A DNA stretch of 32,318 nucleotides. It comes from Sphingobacteriales bacterium TSM_CSM. GTDB taxonomy: Bacteria > Bacteroidota > Bacteroidia > Chitinophagales > UBA2359. The notes below the pieces were generated by a model. That model saw only the letters and a list, made by a program, of their open reading frames with translations, was not told the origin of the DNA and made no database searches. Below, one piece after another: positions 1 to 7,820 of the stretch. The stretch covers positions 1-32,318 of the forward strand of contig MTCR01000112.1 of the NCBI GenBank assembly GCA_002212725.1, given 5' to 3'. Position 1 is the stretch's first letter; each line of letters begins with the position of its first letter. The translations under genes and the position numbers were made by a program.

Positions 1-140
1 CTTTGCGCAACCTTTGCGAACCTTGCGGTAAAAGAAAAAAACCGCTAAGAACGCTGCGACTTTAATCAAACTCATTGCACCAGCAATCTTGTTATGCTAA
101 TAGCGACCTTTGCGCAACCTTTGTGAACCTTGCGGTAAAA
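1..140 (+). repeat. Two copies of a dispersed CTTTGCG-type intergenic repeat
   Basis: Two near-identical copies, 1-33 and 103-140, are built from short units of the form CCTTTGCGNA and end in CCTTGCGGTAAAA. They differ by single substitutions such as TTTGCGAA versus TTTGTGAA. A third copy lies in reverse orientation at 28257-28295, and a degenerate one (GCTTTGCGTTCTTTGCGG) near 3670. The rest of 1-245 shows no gene. The function is unknown; the TTTG spacing loosely recalls Bacteroidota promoter boxes. Confidence 0.7.
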
Positions 141-245
141 TATAAAACTGCAAAAACCCCTCATAACGCAGGGAGAAAAACAATCTAATTCGGAAGTAAA
201 AAAGAGGTAAAAAAGTTGTTTGTGTAGGTAACCATATACTTTGCC

Positions 246-1649
246 ATGTCTAAAAAAGCATTTCTGAAAGCCGCCGCAATTAAAACAGCCGATGAAAAAC
301 ACCGGCAAACCATTGCCTTTAACATGGGTAAATACGATGCCGCCGTAGCCAAAGGCAAACAAAACTACCTTAATTTACCCGCCGCCCGCCGCCACGCCAA
401 AAACATAAAATGGCAGGTTATGGAACACCTGCCTCAATATTTGCAAGAGTTTGAACATAATTTTACCCAACGCGGCGGCAAAGTTATTTGGGCAGAAACT
501 GCCCAACAAGCTGCCAATGCCATTTTAAGCATTTTGCAGCAACACGGCGTAAAGGGCGTGGTAAAGTCAAAATCTATGGCTACCGAAGAAATTCACCTTA
601 ACGAGCATTTGGAGCAGGCCGGCATAACCGTTTATGAAACAGATCTTGGCGAGTTTATTGTGCAGCTGTCGGGCGAAAAACCCTACCATATTGTTACACC
701 GGCCATGCACAAATCAAGAGCCGATGTAGCAACTTTATTCAACCGGCTGTTTAACACGCCCCTTAGCGCCACCGCCGAAGAAATGACCCAAACCGCCCGC
801 CGGCAACTGCGCCCGCAATACACCCGCTGCGAGGCCGGCATTACCGGCGCCAATTTTCTTTTAGCCGATATTGGCGGCATTGCCATTACCGAAAACGAGG
901 GCAATGCCCGGCTTACCACCGCCTTGCCCCGCATTCATATTGCCATTGCCGGTATAGAAAAAGTACTGCCCTCGGTAAAAGATTTGGCACATTTTTGGCC
1001 GCTGCTGGCCACCCACGGTACCGGGCAACAGGTAACCGTTTACAACACCATTTTTACCGGCCCGCGCCGGACCGATGAAGCCGAAGGCCCCGAAGCCATG
1101 TATGTAGTTCTGCTCGATAACGGGCGTGCTGCCATGCTGGCCGACCCCAAACTGCGCCAGGCGCTGTATTGCATACGCTGCGGCGCCTGCCTCAATGCCT
1201 GCCCGGTTTACCGGCAGGTGGGCGGACATACCTACCAAAGCACATACAGCGGCCCCATAGGTTCGGTAATTGCACCGCACATAGGCAACCCAAAAGAACA
1301 AAAAGACCATGAGCACCTCAGCCACGCATCGAGCCTGTGCGGACGATGCACAGAAGTTTGCCCGGTAAACATACCGCTGCACGAACTGCTTTTATATAAC
1401 CGCCGCAAAATGGCCGCCGCCGGTGCCACCGCTTTTGCCGAGCGTTTTGCCTGGGCAGTGTGGAAAAAAATGATGCTCAACCCCCGCCTGCTGCAGACCA
1501 CCGAAAACAACCTTGGCAACCGCTTGTTCAGCGCAATTTTCGGGCGTATATGGGGCAGGCAGCGCAGTTTGCCGCAGTTGCCGCCCAAATCGTTCCGTAC
1601 TGTCTGGCAAGAGCAGCAACAAATCAAAAATTCTGCCGACAATGAATAA
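246..1649 (+). CDS. lutB: LutB-type lactate utilization iron-sulfur protein
   Basis: Predicted LUD-domain protein with two 4Fe-4S clusters, equivalent to LutB/YkgF, a subunit of the LutABC L-lactate oxidation complex in the cytoplasm. The 467 residues match the family length. An N-terminal LUD domain (about 65-300) is followed by C309-x2-C312-x2-C315-x3-C319-P and C365-x2-C368-x3-C372-P, the ferredoxin-like cluster ligands, and a tail ending in the LutB-like pattern P-x-x-x-FR-x-x-W. The ATG at 246 gives a natural N-terminus starting MSKKAFLKAAA. No lutA or lutC lies within the window; the left edge could hide one only upstream. The next gene, lpxK, overlaps its stop by 8 bases, so the two are probably cotranscribed although the functions differ. 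The family call is secure; lactate as substrate is inferred from family. Confidence 0.9.
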   Translation: MSKKAFLKAAAIKTADEKHRQTIAFNMGKYDAAVAKGKQNYLNLPAARRHAKNIKWQVMEHLPQYLQEFEHNFTQRGGKVIWAETAQQAANAILSILQQHGVKGVVKSKSMATEEIHLNEHLEQAGITVYETDLGEFIVQLSGEKPYHIVTPAMHKSRADVATLFNRLFNTPLSATAEEMTQTARRQLRPQYTRCEAGITGANFLLADIGGIAITENEGNARLTTALPRIHIAIAGIEKVLPSVKDLAHFWPLLATHGTGQQVTVYNTIFTGPRRTDEAEGPEAMYVVLLDNGRAAMLADPKLRQALYCIRCGACLNACPVYRQVGGHTYQSTYSGPIGSVIAPHIGNPKEQKDHEHLSHASSLCGRCTEVCPVNIPLHELLLYNRRKMAAAGATAFAERFAWAVWKKMMLNPRLLQTTENNLGNRLFSAIFGRIWGRQRSLPQLPPKSFRTVWQEQQQIKNSADNE

Positions 1650-2706
1650 CCGCCCGCTTATACGCCTGCTGCTGTTGCCGCTGTCTGCTTTGTATGCCGG
1701 CATAGTTTTGCTTCGGAACAAGTTGTATGATTGGGGCGTTTTTAGCGCCGTATCGTTCAAAATACCCGTTATCAGTGTGGGCAACCTCAGCGCGGGCGGA
1801 ACCGGTAAAACGCCGCATATTGAATACCTTGTTCAACACCTGCGCAGCGGCCGCCGCATTGCTACCCTTAGCCGGGGGTACAAACGCCAAACAAAAGGGT
1901 TTATCATTGCCGGTAAACACAGCAACGCCCTGCAAATTGGCGATGAACCCATGCAATTGAAAACCAAATTCCCCGATGTTACCGTGGCCGTAGGCGAAAA
2001 CCGCGCAGCAGCCATCGGGCAACTTTTGCGGCAACAGCCCCCGCCGGAGGCCATTCTGCTCGATGACGCATTTCAGCACCGAAAGGTAAACCCACTGCTT
2101 TCTATCTTACTTACCGACTACCACTGCCTGTTTACCCAAGACCTGCCCCTGCCCGCCGGACGCCTGCGCGAACCTGCCTGCGGTTACCGCCGCGCAGATA
2201 TTATTGTGGTTACCAAATGTCCGCCCCAACTTACAGCACAACAACAACAAGCCATAAAAATCCAAATTAACCCCCTACCCCACCAAATTGTTTTGTTTTC
2301 GCACCTATCTTACGGCAACCCGTACCTTATTGCCAATCCCGCCCGCCAAACATTGCTCACCCGCCAAACGGCCGTGCTGCTGGTTTGCGCCATTGCCAAT
2401 ACAAAACCCCTGTTGCAATATGTACAAGCCCATGCAGGTTATACCGAAACCCTGTTTTTTGCCGACCACCATTATTTTACACCCGCCAACCTGCAAGAGG
2501 TTACCAAAAGGTTTGATAACATGCAGGCAGAAGACAAAATAATTCTAACCACCGAAAAAGACGCCATGCGCTGGCTGTTGCTCAAAACCGAAACCCAATA
2601 CCACAACCTGCCCATATATTGCCTGCCGGTAAACGTAGTATTTTTTGAACCCGATGCACCCCTGCTTGCGCAAAAACTGGAAGAGTGCCTGCATAACGCC
2701 CCGTAA
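1642..2706 (+). CDS. lpxK: Tetraacyldisaccharide 4'-kinase LpxK
   Basis: Phosphorylates the 4' position of the lipid A disaccharide precursor using ATP, at the cytoplasmic face of the inner membrane. The 354-residue protein has an N-terminal hydrophobic segment (about 6-24), a P-loop SAGGTGKT at residues 50-57 inside the LpxK signature VGNLSAGGTGKTP, the DDAFQHR motif, and the RRADIIVVTKCP stretch. A longer reading frame opens at 1513, but the ATG at 1642 (MNNRPLIRLLLLP) is chosen because homologues start there and the upstream codons lie inside lutB. The start overlaps the lutB stop (ATGAATAA), which suggests translational coupling. The gene implies a lipid A-type outer membrane, as expected for Bacteroidota. 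Confidence 0.95.
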   Translation: MNNRPLIRLLLLPLSALYAGIVLLRNKLYDWGVFSAVSFKIPVISVGNLSAGGTGKTPHIEYLVQHLRSGRRIATLSRGYKRQTKGFIIAGKHSNALQIGDEPMQLKTKFPDVTVAVGENRAAAIGQLLRQQPPPEAILLDDAFQHRKVNPLLSILLTDYHCLFTQDLPLPAGRLREPACGYRRADIIVVTKCPPQLTAQQQQAIKIQINPLPHQIVLFSHLSYGNPYLIANPARQTLLTRQTAVLLVCAIANTKPLLQYVQAHAGYTETLFFADHHYFTPANLQEVTKRFDNMQAEDKIILTTEKDAMRWLLLKTETQYHNLPIYCLPVNVVFFEPDAPLLAQKLEECLHNAP

Positions 2707-2728
2707 AAACGCAACTTTATTGTTCTTT

Positions 2729-2763
2729 TTTGTTAAAAAGGTAACCCTTTTTACTTATCTTTG
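2729..2763 (+). promoter_or_regulatory. Bacteroidota-type promoter of the small lipoprotein gene
   Basis: The -7 box TATCTTTG (2756-2763) matches TAnnTTTG exactly, with TTTG at 2729-2732 upstream (23-bp spacer, at the long end of the usual range). The start codon at 2802 lies 38 bases downstream, giving a short leader. Confidence 0.5.
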
Positions 2764-2801
2764 TTACGCATTTGTTCACTCTTAATTTAAAAAACCGGTT
2801 T

Positions 2802-3323
2802 ATGAAGAAATTCACCCACCTCTTTGCCCTTGTTTTTGCAGTTGTTACCCTGGCAAGTTTGGCCGGCTGCAATGATGATGATGATAACAACAACAATAAC
2901 AACAATCCGACCAACTCTGTAGAAGCCAAAATAGCCACCGATGCCACCATAGCAACCCCGGCAGACTGGAAATCGGCATCGGTAACGGCAGTGTTAAACA
3001 ACGGTGTAACTACCATTACCGCCGTTGGCACCGATGGCTCGCAACTTACCATTACCCTGCCCGATGACGCTACCGGAACCTACAACCTGAGTGCCTCCGG
3101 CGGAACCTCCGTTATTTACATGGAAGACCCCATAGCAGCAGGTACCAACCCCAACCTCATTTTTTACGACATTGACGGCACTGGAAGTGTAGTTATTACC
3201 AAATTCGACAAAACCAACAAAAAAATATCGGGCACCTTCCAGTTTCAGGTTATGCGCATGTTATCGGGGGTAAGGCGTTATTTTACCCTGGGCGAAATTT
3301 CTGATGTAACCTATACCGAGTAA
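2802..3323 (+). CDS. Small lipoprotein, probably surface exposed
   Basis: A 173-residue secreted protein of unknown function. Residues 1-22 form a lipoprotein signal peptide with lipobox LAGC (Cys23). The mature N-terminus is CNDDDD followed by seven Asn; an Asp-rich run straight after the Cys resembles the lipoprotein export signal that sends Bacteroidota lipoproteins to the cell surface. The rest is a small beta-rich domain with short repeats of the kind TVTAVGTDGSQLTITLP, GTYNLS and KISGTFQFQV, a layout reminiscent of the Bacteroidota DUF6252-like family (assignment from memory, tentative). A frame opens at a TTG at 2772, but the ATG at 2802 is preferred because it starts the signal peptide and sits behind a good promoter. 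Confidence 0.8.
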   Translation: MKKFTHLFALVFAVVTLASLAGCNDDDDNNNNNNNPTNSVEAKIATDATIATPADWKSASVTAVLNNGVTTITAVGTDGSQLTITLPDDATGTYNLSASGGTSVIYMEDPIAAGTNPNLIFYDIDGTGSVVITKFDKTNKKISGTFQFQVMRMLSGVRRYFTLGEISDVTYTE

Positions 3324-3360
3324 GCACACCATTTTTTCATATCCTTTATTTTTCCTTCCG

Positions 3361-3400
3361 CCGCCCGACTGCAACCCGCGCAGCCGGGCGGTTGCGTTTT
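3361..3400 (+). terminator. Possible terminator after the lipoprotein gene
   Basis: GCAACC (3371-3376) pairs with GGTTGC (3390-3395), and an alternative stem pairs CCGCCCG (3361-3367) with CGGGCGG (3385-3391). A short GTTTT follows. It sits about 40 bases after the stop at 3323. The T tract is short, so this is tentative. Confidence 0.35.
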
Positions 3401-3455
3401 GCCAAATATGCCTGCCCGAAACTCTGCCGGCACTGTCGAAAACAGGTTGCCAACT

Positions 3456-3578
3456 TCATAGATGGGCCGGGGTTGCTGTCTTGCAGTTTGTTTTAAAGGC
3501 TTCCATATTGTTCACATCATTGGTTAGCGCCCGGTAGAGTTGCAGGTGGGTGAAGTTTGTTACATTATCGGGTAGTAA
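3456..3578 (-). pseudogene. Possible gene relic, 40 open codons, no start
   Basis: The minus strand reads as protein-like sequence (LLPDNVTNFTHLQLYRALT, then NDVNNMEAFKTNCKTA) between a TAG at 3579-3581 and a TGA at 3456-3458. There is no start codon at its 5' end and no identifiable family. The composition looks like real coding sequence rather than the repeat-derived filler around it, so it may be a decayed gene fragment. A chance open stretch cannot be excluded. Confidence 0.25.
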
Positions 3579-3947
3579 CTATTTAGGTACTATCTGTAAA
3601 TCCCGGCATTTCCGCTTCTTCCTTGCTCATTGGAAGCATTGACCAAAGAGCAAAAAAACTTTGTGGAGCTTTGCGTTCTTTGCGGCAAAATGATAGGAAT
3701 TTAGTGAAGAACATCACCAATAAAGGTACAACCCGAATAAGTACATCGGTTATACTTAGGTCAAAGATAAATTTAATTAGCATAAAAAAAACAAGGCGCA
3801 ATTCTTGTTTTGTTTAATTTTTCTGGCACTTGCCGGTAAATAAACACCCGTCATTACCGCAGCCACGAGTTATATGCATTATATTTGGCAATACAATTTG
3901 CGGTTTTTGTGCTATCTTTCAGGCTCAAAAGCCACAGCCTGTAACCC

Positions 3948-6314
3948 ATGACCAATTTATATCCTGTTTTTGTATTACTCTGTATTATGGCCGGGTTATG
4001 CTTACCCCACCGGCTGCTGCAGGCCCAAAACCCGCCTGCTGCAAACGCAAACATCAGCGGCTATGTAAAAGACTCCGAAACTGCCGAAACCCTGGTAGGC
4101 GCTACCATATATATTAAAGGTACCGAACAGGGTACTACCACCAACCTGTATGGCTACTATGCCCTTAAAGTACCCCGAAGTGATGTGTTCATAACGCTGG
4201 TAGTGAGCTACTTAGGCTATGAAACTGCCGAAATAACCGTAATTCCGGCGCAAGACAAAGTGCTGAGCATACGGCTGCACCCGCAACAACAACTGCTTCA
4301 GGAGGTAGTTATTACCGATGATGCGGTAAAACAACGCCTCGAATCTGCCCAAATGGGTATGCAAAAAATAAACTCGCAAAGTATAAAAACCATACCGGTT
4401 ATGTTTGGCGAGGCTGATGTAATGAAAGTGGTACAACTTACCGCCGGAGTTCAAACCGGTTCCGAAGGTTCAAGCGGCATTTATGTGCGTGGTGGCGGGT
4501 ACGACCAAAACCTTATTTTGCTGGACGAGGCTACCGTGTATAACCCCGAACACCTGTTCGGGTTTTTCAGCACGTTTAATTCCGATATTGTTAAAAACCT
4601 CGACATCTATAAAAGCGATTTTCCTGCCCAATACGGCGGACGCCTCTCGTCGGTTTTAGATATACAAACCCGAGACGGCAATATGAAAAAATTTGGTATG
4701 CAGGGCGGCATCGGGCTTATTGCATCAAGGCTAACCCTGGAAGGGCCGTTGGTAAAAGACCGCGCTTCTTTTATTTTAAGCGGAAGAAGAACCTATGTAG
4801 ATATTTTTACCCCCCTCATTAACCGCGCCCTGCCCGATGAAAACCAAATGCCCGATTATTATTTTTACGACCTGAACGCCAAACTCAACTACATTGTAAG
4901 TGATAAAGACCGCCTGTTTGTGAGTGGTTATTTTGGGCGCGACAAACTTTACTTTAAATTTAACCCCGATGAATCTGATAATACCAGCTACAGCCTGCGT
5001 TGGGGCAATCTTACCGGCAGCGTGCGCTGGAACCACGTATATAACCCCTCCCTTTTTTCCAATACTACCTTTATTGCCAGCCGCTTTAACTACCGCGACC
5101 TGTTTAACTTTGACGACTTTTTTGAGTTTACCAGCAGCACCGAAACCTACACCTTTAGCGTAAAACAAGACTACGACCTCTACGCCTCCGATGCGCACCG
5201 CCTTAAATTTGGCGTCCATTTTACCCACCACCTCATACGCCCGGTAGATTTTTCGGCCGGCGTTACCAGCCCCGATACCCTGTACCAGTCTTCCAACGTA
5301 AAAGAGCAACAACGCTACGAAGGACAAGAAGCCGCCCTGTATGCCGCCCATACCTGGAAACTCACCCGCCGGTTTACCCTCAAAAGCGGCCTCCGCCTGT
5401 CGGGGTTTGCCACTGCCGGCAACAAACAATACGGCAACTTAGAACCCCGAATAGCGCTCAACTATCTGGTAACCGACCAATTGTCGGTAAAAGCCGGTTA
5501 CTCGCGCATGGCGCAATACCTGCATCAGGTTAAGTTCATCAACCTCAGCTTTTTAGACCCTTGGTTCCCCAGCAACCAATATGTGCGCCCCCAAACCGCC
5601 GACCAGATTTCGGCAGGGTTTACCGCCTCTTTGTTTAACGGGCAGGTGAGCCTTACCAACGAGTACTACTACAAATGGCTGCACCACCAATTAGACTACC
5701 GCAACGGCGCCAACTTTTTATTTATTGACGAAAACTACCACCAACGCCTTACGGTTGGGCGCGGCTGGAGCTACGGCGCCGAATGGCAACTGGAAAAAAC
5801 CAAAGGCAACCTTACCGGCTGGATGGCTTATACCCTCTCCTGGGCAAAACGCCGTTTTCCCGATTTAAACAACGGAAAACCTTTTCCGTTTACCTTTGAC
5901 CGCCGCCATGTGCTTATTGCCGTTTTGCAATACCGCCTGCCCCGAAACTGGACCGTAAGCGCCAACTTTACCTACCGCACCGGCGAAGCCATTGACCTTG
6001 CCGTAGGGCGGTTCTTTATTTACGGCATTAACTTTGGCGACCCGCAGGTAGTACCCCAATATGCCGACCAAAACAGTTTCCGTATGCCGGCCTACCACCG
6101 CTTAGATGCCGGATTTATTAAACAATTTACCTCTAAAAAACGCCTCCAATCAGAGCTTGCAGTGAGTTTTTACAACCTCTACAGCCGCCGCAACGCCTTT
6201 TTTATTTATTACGAAGACGTAAAAGACAAAGAAAACCGAACCGTAACCTACCGCGCAAGGCAAGCCTCCTTGTTTCCCATTATTCCCTCGGTGTCGTATA
6301 ATTTTAAGTGGTAA
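3948..6314 (+). CDS. TonB-dependent outer membrane receptor
   Basis: An outer membrane, energy-dependent transporter of 788 residues; the substrate is unknown. A signal peptide (about 1-27, ending LLQAQ) precedes a carboxypeptidase-regulatory-like beta-sandwich (about 34-115, pattern GYVKDSETAETLVGATIYI). The plug (about 140-245) contains GIYVRGGGYDQNLILLD and PAQYGGRLSSVLDIQTRDG. A 22-strand-type barrel follows and ends in an aromatic residue (SVSYNFKW). This plug variant (HLFGFFSTFNSDIVKNLDIYKSDF) is typical of a receptor class often followed by a DUF4249-type lipoprotein gene. No such partner follows here; the downstream 700 bp is a repeat block. The SusD partner of SusC-type receptors is also absent. 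The barrel call is secure. Confidence 0.93.
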   Translation: MTNLYPVFVLLCIMAGLCLPHRLLQAQNPPAANANISGYVKDSETAETLVGATIYIKGTEQGTTTNLYGYYALKVPRSDVFITLVVSYLGYETAEITVIPAQDKVLSIRLHPQQQLLQEVVITDDAVKQRLESAQMGMQKINSQSIKTIPVMFGEADVMKVVQLTAGVQTGSEGSSGIYVRGGGYDQNLILLDEATVYNPEHLFGFFSTFNSDIVKNLDIYKSDFPAQYGGRLSSVLDIQTRDGNMKKFGMQGGIGLIASRLTLEGPLVKDRASFILSGRRTYVDIFTPLINRALPDENQMPDYYFYDLNAKLNYIVSDKDRLFVSGYFGRDKLYFKFNPDESDNTSYSLRWGNLTGSVRWNHVYNPSLFSNTTFIASRFNYRDLFNFDDFFEFTSSTETYTFSVKQDYDLYASDAHRLKFGVHFTHHLIRPVDFSAGVTSPDTLYQSSNVKEQQRYEGQEAALYAAHTWKLTRRFTLKSGLRLSGFATAGNKQYGNLEPRIALNYLVTDQLSVKAGYSRMAQYLHQVKFINLSFLDPWFPSNQYVRPQTADQISAGFTASLFNGQVSLTNEYYYKWLHHQLDYRNGANFLFIDENYHQRLTVGRGWSYGAEWQLEKTKGNLTGWMAYTLSWAKRRFPDLNNGKPFPFTFDRRHVLIAVLQYRLPRNWTVSANFTYRTGEAIDLAVGRFFIYGINFGDPQVVPQYADQNSFRMPAYHRLDAGFIKQFTSKKRLQSELAVSFYNLYSRRNAFFIYYEDVKDKENRTVTYRARQASLFPIIPSVSYNFKW

Positions 6315-6340
6315 CCCCGGTAGTAGTATATCTATCAAGC

Positions 6341-6377
6341 AAAGACATAGCATGTCTGAGAGACATACTATGTCTTT
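6341..6377 (+). repeat. 37-bp palindrome, copy 1
   Basis: The 17-base arms AAAGACATAGCATGTCT and AGACATACTATGTCTTT pair around a GAG loop with one mismatch. As RNA or single-stranded DNA this would be a long hairpin. It is identical to copies 2 and 3. Confidence 0.9.
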
Positions 6378-6482
6378 ACCCATAGGACAGGCAGCGGTTT
6401 TATTGCACCTTCGGAATGGGCTGAAGCCACATGCATAGCCATACCATAAGGATTTTTTTGCTTACCCGGTCAAAGCCAAATT

Positions 6483-6519
6483 AAAGACATAGCATGTCTG
6501 AGAGACATACTATGTCTTT
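6483..6519 (+). repeat. 37-bp palindrome, copy 2
   Basis: Identical to copy 1; it opens the second 142-bp unit. Confidence 0.9.
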
Positions 6520-6645
6520 ACCCATAGGACAGGCAGCGGTTTTATTGCACCTTCGGAATGGGCTGAAGCCACATGCATAGCCATACCATAAGGATTTTTT
6601 TGCTTATCCGGTCAAAGCCAAATTGGGGTTTTGAACTCAAATATA

Positions 6646-6776
6646 AATTGCCCCCAGAATTTGCATGAGTAAAGCAAAGACATAGCATGTCTGAGAGACA
6701 TACTATGTCTTTAATTAACCCATGATTTTCATGAATTGCCCCCGGATATGAATTGCCCCCGGATTTATCCGGGGGG
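6646..6776 (+). repeat. AATTGCCCCC repeats ending in a G/C hairpin
   Basis: AATTGCCCCC occurs at 6646, 6734 and 6751, the last two as a 17-bp tandem. The last copy forms a hairpin of CCCCCGGAT (6756-6764) with ATCCGGGGG (6767-6775). The form resembles REP-like extragenic palindromes; no REP-associated transposase gene is present in the window. Confidence 0.7.
6676..6712 (+). repeat. 37-bp palindrome, copy 3
   Basis: The same palindrome standing alone, 51 bp after the tandem duplication and without the following unit sequence. It shares the preceding AAGC with copy 1, and even the internal mismatch is conserved. This suggests that the palindrome itself is the mobile or amplified unit. Confidence 0.9.
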
Positions 6777-6955
6777 ACATATAAAAGACAATATTACCAA
6801 AAGGCTTTAGCCGAAATTATGATTGGAACAGGCAAAATAAAATGCTTTTGGATAGGCAAGGGTTGGGGGGTCATCTTTATTCATACCCGATGAACATTAC
6901 TCGATTTATCACCCGAAAGGGAATAATATGATTGCCGGCTACAAACATGTTAAAA

Positions 6956-6996
6956 CAAAAAAGGCGGCTCCTGCCATTCAAGAGCCGCCTTTTTAT
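6956..6996 (-). terminator. Rho-independent terminator for the EGF-like lipoprotein gene
   Basis: A perfect 10-bp stem AAGGCGGCTC (6961-6970) / GAGCCGCCTT (6982-6991) with an 11-base loop is flanked by A residues on the left and T residues on the right, so it can work in both directions. It lies 20 bases beyond the stop of the minus-strand gene at 7013. Nothing on the plus strand is near enough to need it. Confidence 0.85.
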
Positions 6997-7012
6997 GCAA
7001 AAAAACTAACTA

Positions 7013-7714
7013 CTATAACGGAGTAAGTACTGCATCGCAGGTTTCGCCCGACGGAGGATTGGTATCGGTAAATACTGCCGTATAGGTAAAGGTAATAATG
7101 CCCGTTGCGGGGTCGCGGAAACCTTGGTTGTCGGCGCCCGATGCATCACCGCTCTTAATGCGCAGGTTACAGGCAGCGGGAGTTTGTTCTTCAATAATGA
7201 AGTGGGTGGCATCAACAACTTTAGCAACAATGTTGAAGGGGTTGGCGGGGCAACCGGCATCGGGAGCATTGCCAAAACCGCCAAAGCCGCTGATGATAAA
7301 GTATTCAACACCTTGCGAAGAGGTTAACAACTGACAACTGTAGGTGTAGGTGCCAGAGGGGCAAACATCTTGGCCGTTATAGCTGCCAAAGTATTTGCTG
7401 CGGATTTGTACATCGCAGTTTTGGGGGTTGGTACCGGGTTCATAACCATCGTTGCAGTAGCACTCGCCGTCGGCGGGGTCGCAGGTGGCGTTGGTACCAC
7501 ACTCAACATTGAAGCAAAGGTCTTGTACTTCGCAAGAAGGGCCGGAGAAACCGGCGGGGCAATCGCAAAAACAGTTGCCGTTGCTGTCTTCTTTTGCCTC
7601 GCCGCCGTTCAAACACTCGGTAGTGTCGCAGGGTTTACAGGCGTTAAAAATAACGGCAAAGCTAAACAGCATTGCCAGCGCCGAGAAAAAGCGCAATGTT
7701 CCGTTTTTTTTCAT
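7013..7714 (-). CDS. EGF-like domain lipoprotein
   Basis: A 233-residue predicted outer-membrane lipoprotein of unknown function. The signal peptide ends in lipobox FNAC (Cys26). Residues about 29-63 form an EGF-like domain with the standard end CDCPAGFSGPSCE, and about 66-101 form a second cysteine-rich EGF-like module (CGTNATCDPADGECYCNDGY). The remaining 130 residues are a beta-rich domain with three or four more cysteines and no family I recognise. The extracytoplasmic cysteines should be disulfide-bonded, consistent with export. The ATG at 7714 begins the signal peptide. It shares orientation with the SprB-repeat protein upstream but is separated by 275 bp, so probably has its own promoter. 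EGF-like modules of this type are common in Bacteroidota lipoproteins; adhesion or binding is a guess. Confidence 0.85.
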   Translation of the reverse strand: MKKNGTLRFFSALAMLFSFAVIFNACKPCDTTECLNGGEAKEDSNGNCFCDCPAGFSGPSCEVQDLCFNVECGTNATCDPADGECYCNDGYEPGTNPQNCDVQIRSKYFGSYNGQDVCPSGTYTYSCQLLTSSQGVEYFIISGFGGFGNAPDAGCPANPFNIVAKVVDATHFIIEEQTPAACNLRIKSGDASGADNQGFRDPATGIITFTYTAVFTDTNPPSGETCDAVLTPL

Positions 7715-7820
7715 TGTGTTGATAATTTTTTAGTTAGGTAATTTTTCAAGTTTTTATTTTAAGGTTGTCAGAAACAAGAAAAAACAGCGTGGCAGTTTTT
7801 AAACAGCCTGCCAATTTTAC

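Larger units (their letters stand above)
3324..3947. other. 624-bp intergenic region without a clear gene
   Basis: It holds a possible terminator just after the lipoprotein gene (3361-3400), a minus-strand open stretch of 40 codons that looks like a gene relic (3456-3578), and a degenerate CTTTGCG repeat near 3670. A weak -7-like box TATCTTTC at 3913-3920 precedes the TonB receptor gene. I see no intact gene. Confidence 0.6.
6341..6624 (+). repeat. 142-bp tandem duplication (two units)
   Basis: Unit 1 is 6341-6482 and unit 2 is 6483-6624, directly adjacent and almost identical; the difference I see is CTTACCCGG versus CTTATCCGG near the end. Each unit starts with the 37-bp palindrome and continues with sequence containing CACCTTCGGAATGGGCTGAA. 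The near identity implies a recent duplication. Neither unit has a sustained reading frame. Confidence 0.9.
6315..7012. other. 698-bp repeat-rich intergenic block
   Basis: No gene is visible. It contains three 37-bp palindromes, two of them inside a 142-bp tandem duplication, three AATTGCCCCC motifs ending in a strong hairpin, and a terminator at the right end for the minus-strand gene at 7013. The block separates convergent genes (TonB receptor and EGF-like lipoprotein). Confidence 0.85.

Noticed and set aside
3583-3801. 72-residue minus-strand frame
   Set aside because: It overlaps a degenerate CTTTGCG repeat, has no signal or family pattern, and the opposite strand is equally open.
4776-5429. 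217-residue minus-strand frame
   Set aside because: Antisense shadow of the TonB receptor barrel.
6341-6712. CRISPR array
   Set aside because: The three repeats are long palindromes with a 105-bp and a 156-bp gap, the first two lie in a tandem duplication so their spacers are not independent, and no cas gene is present.
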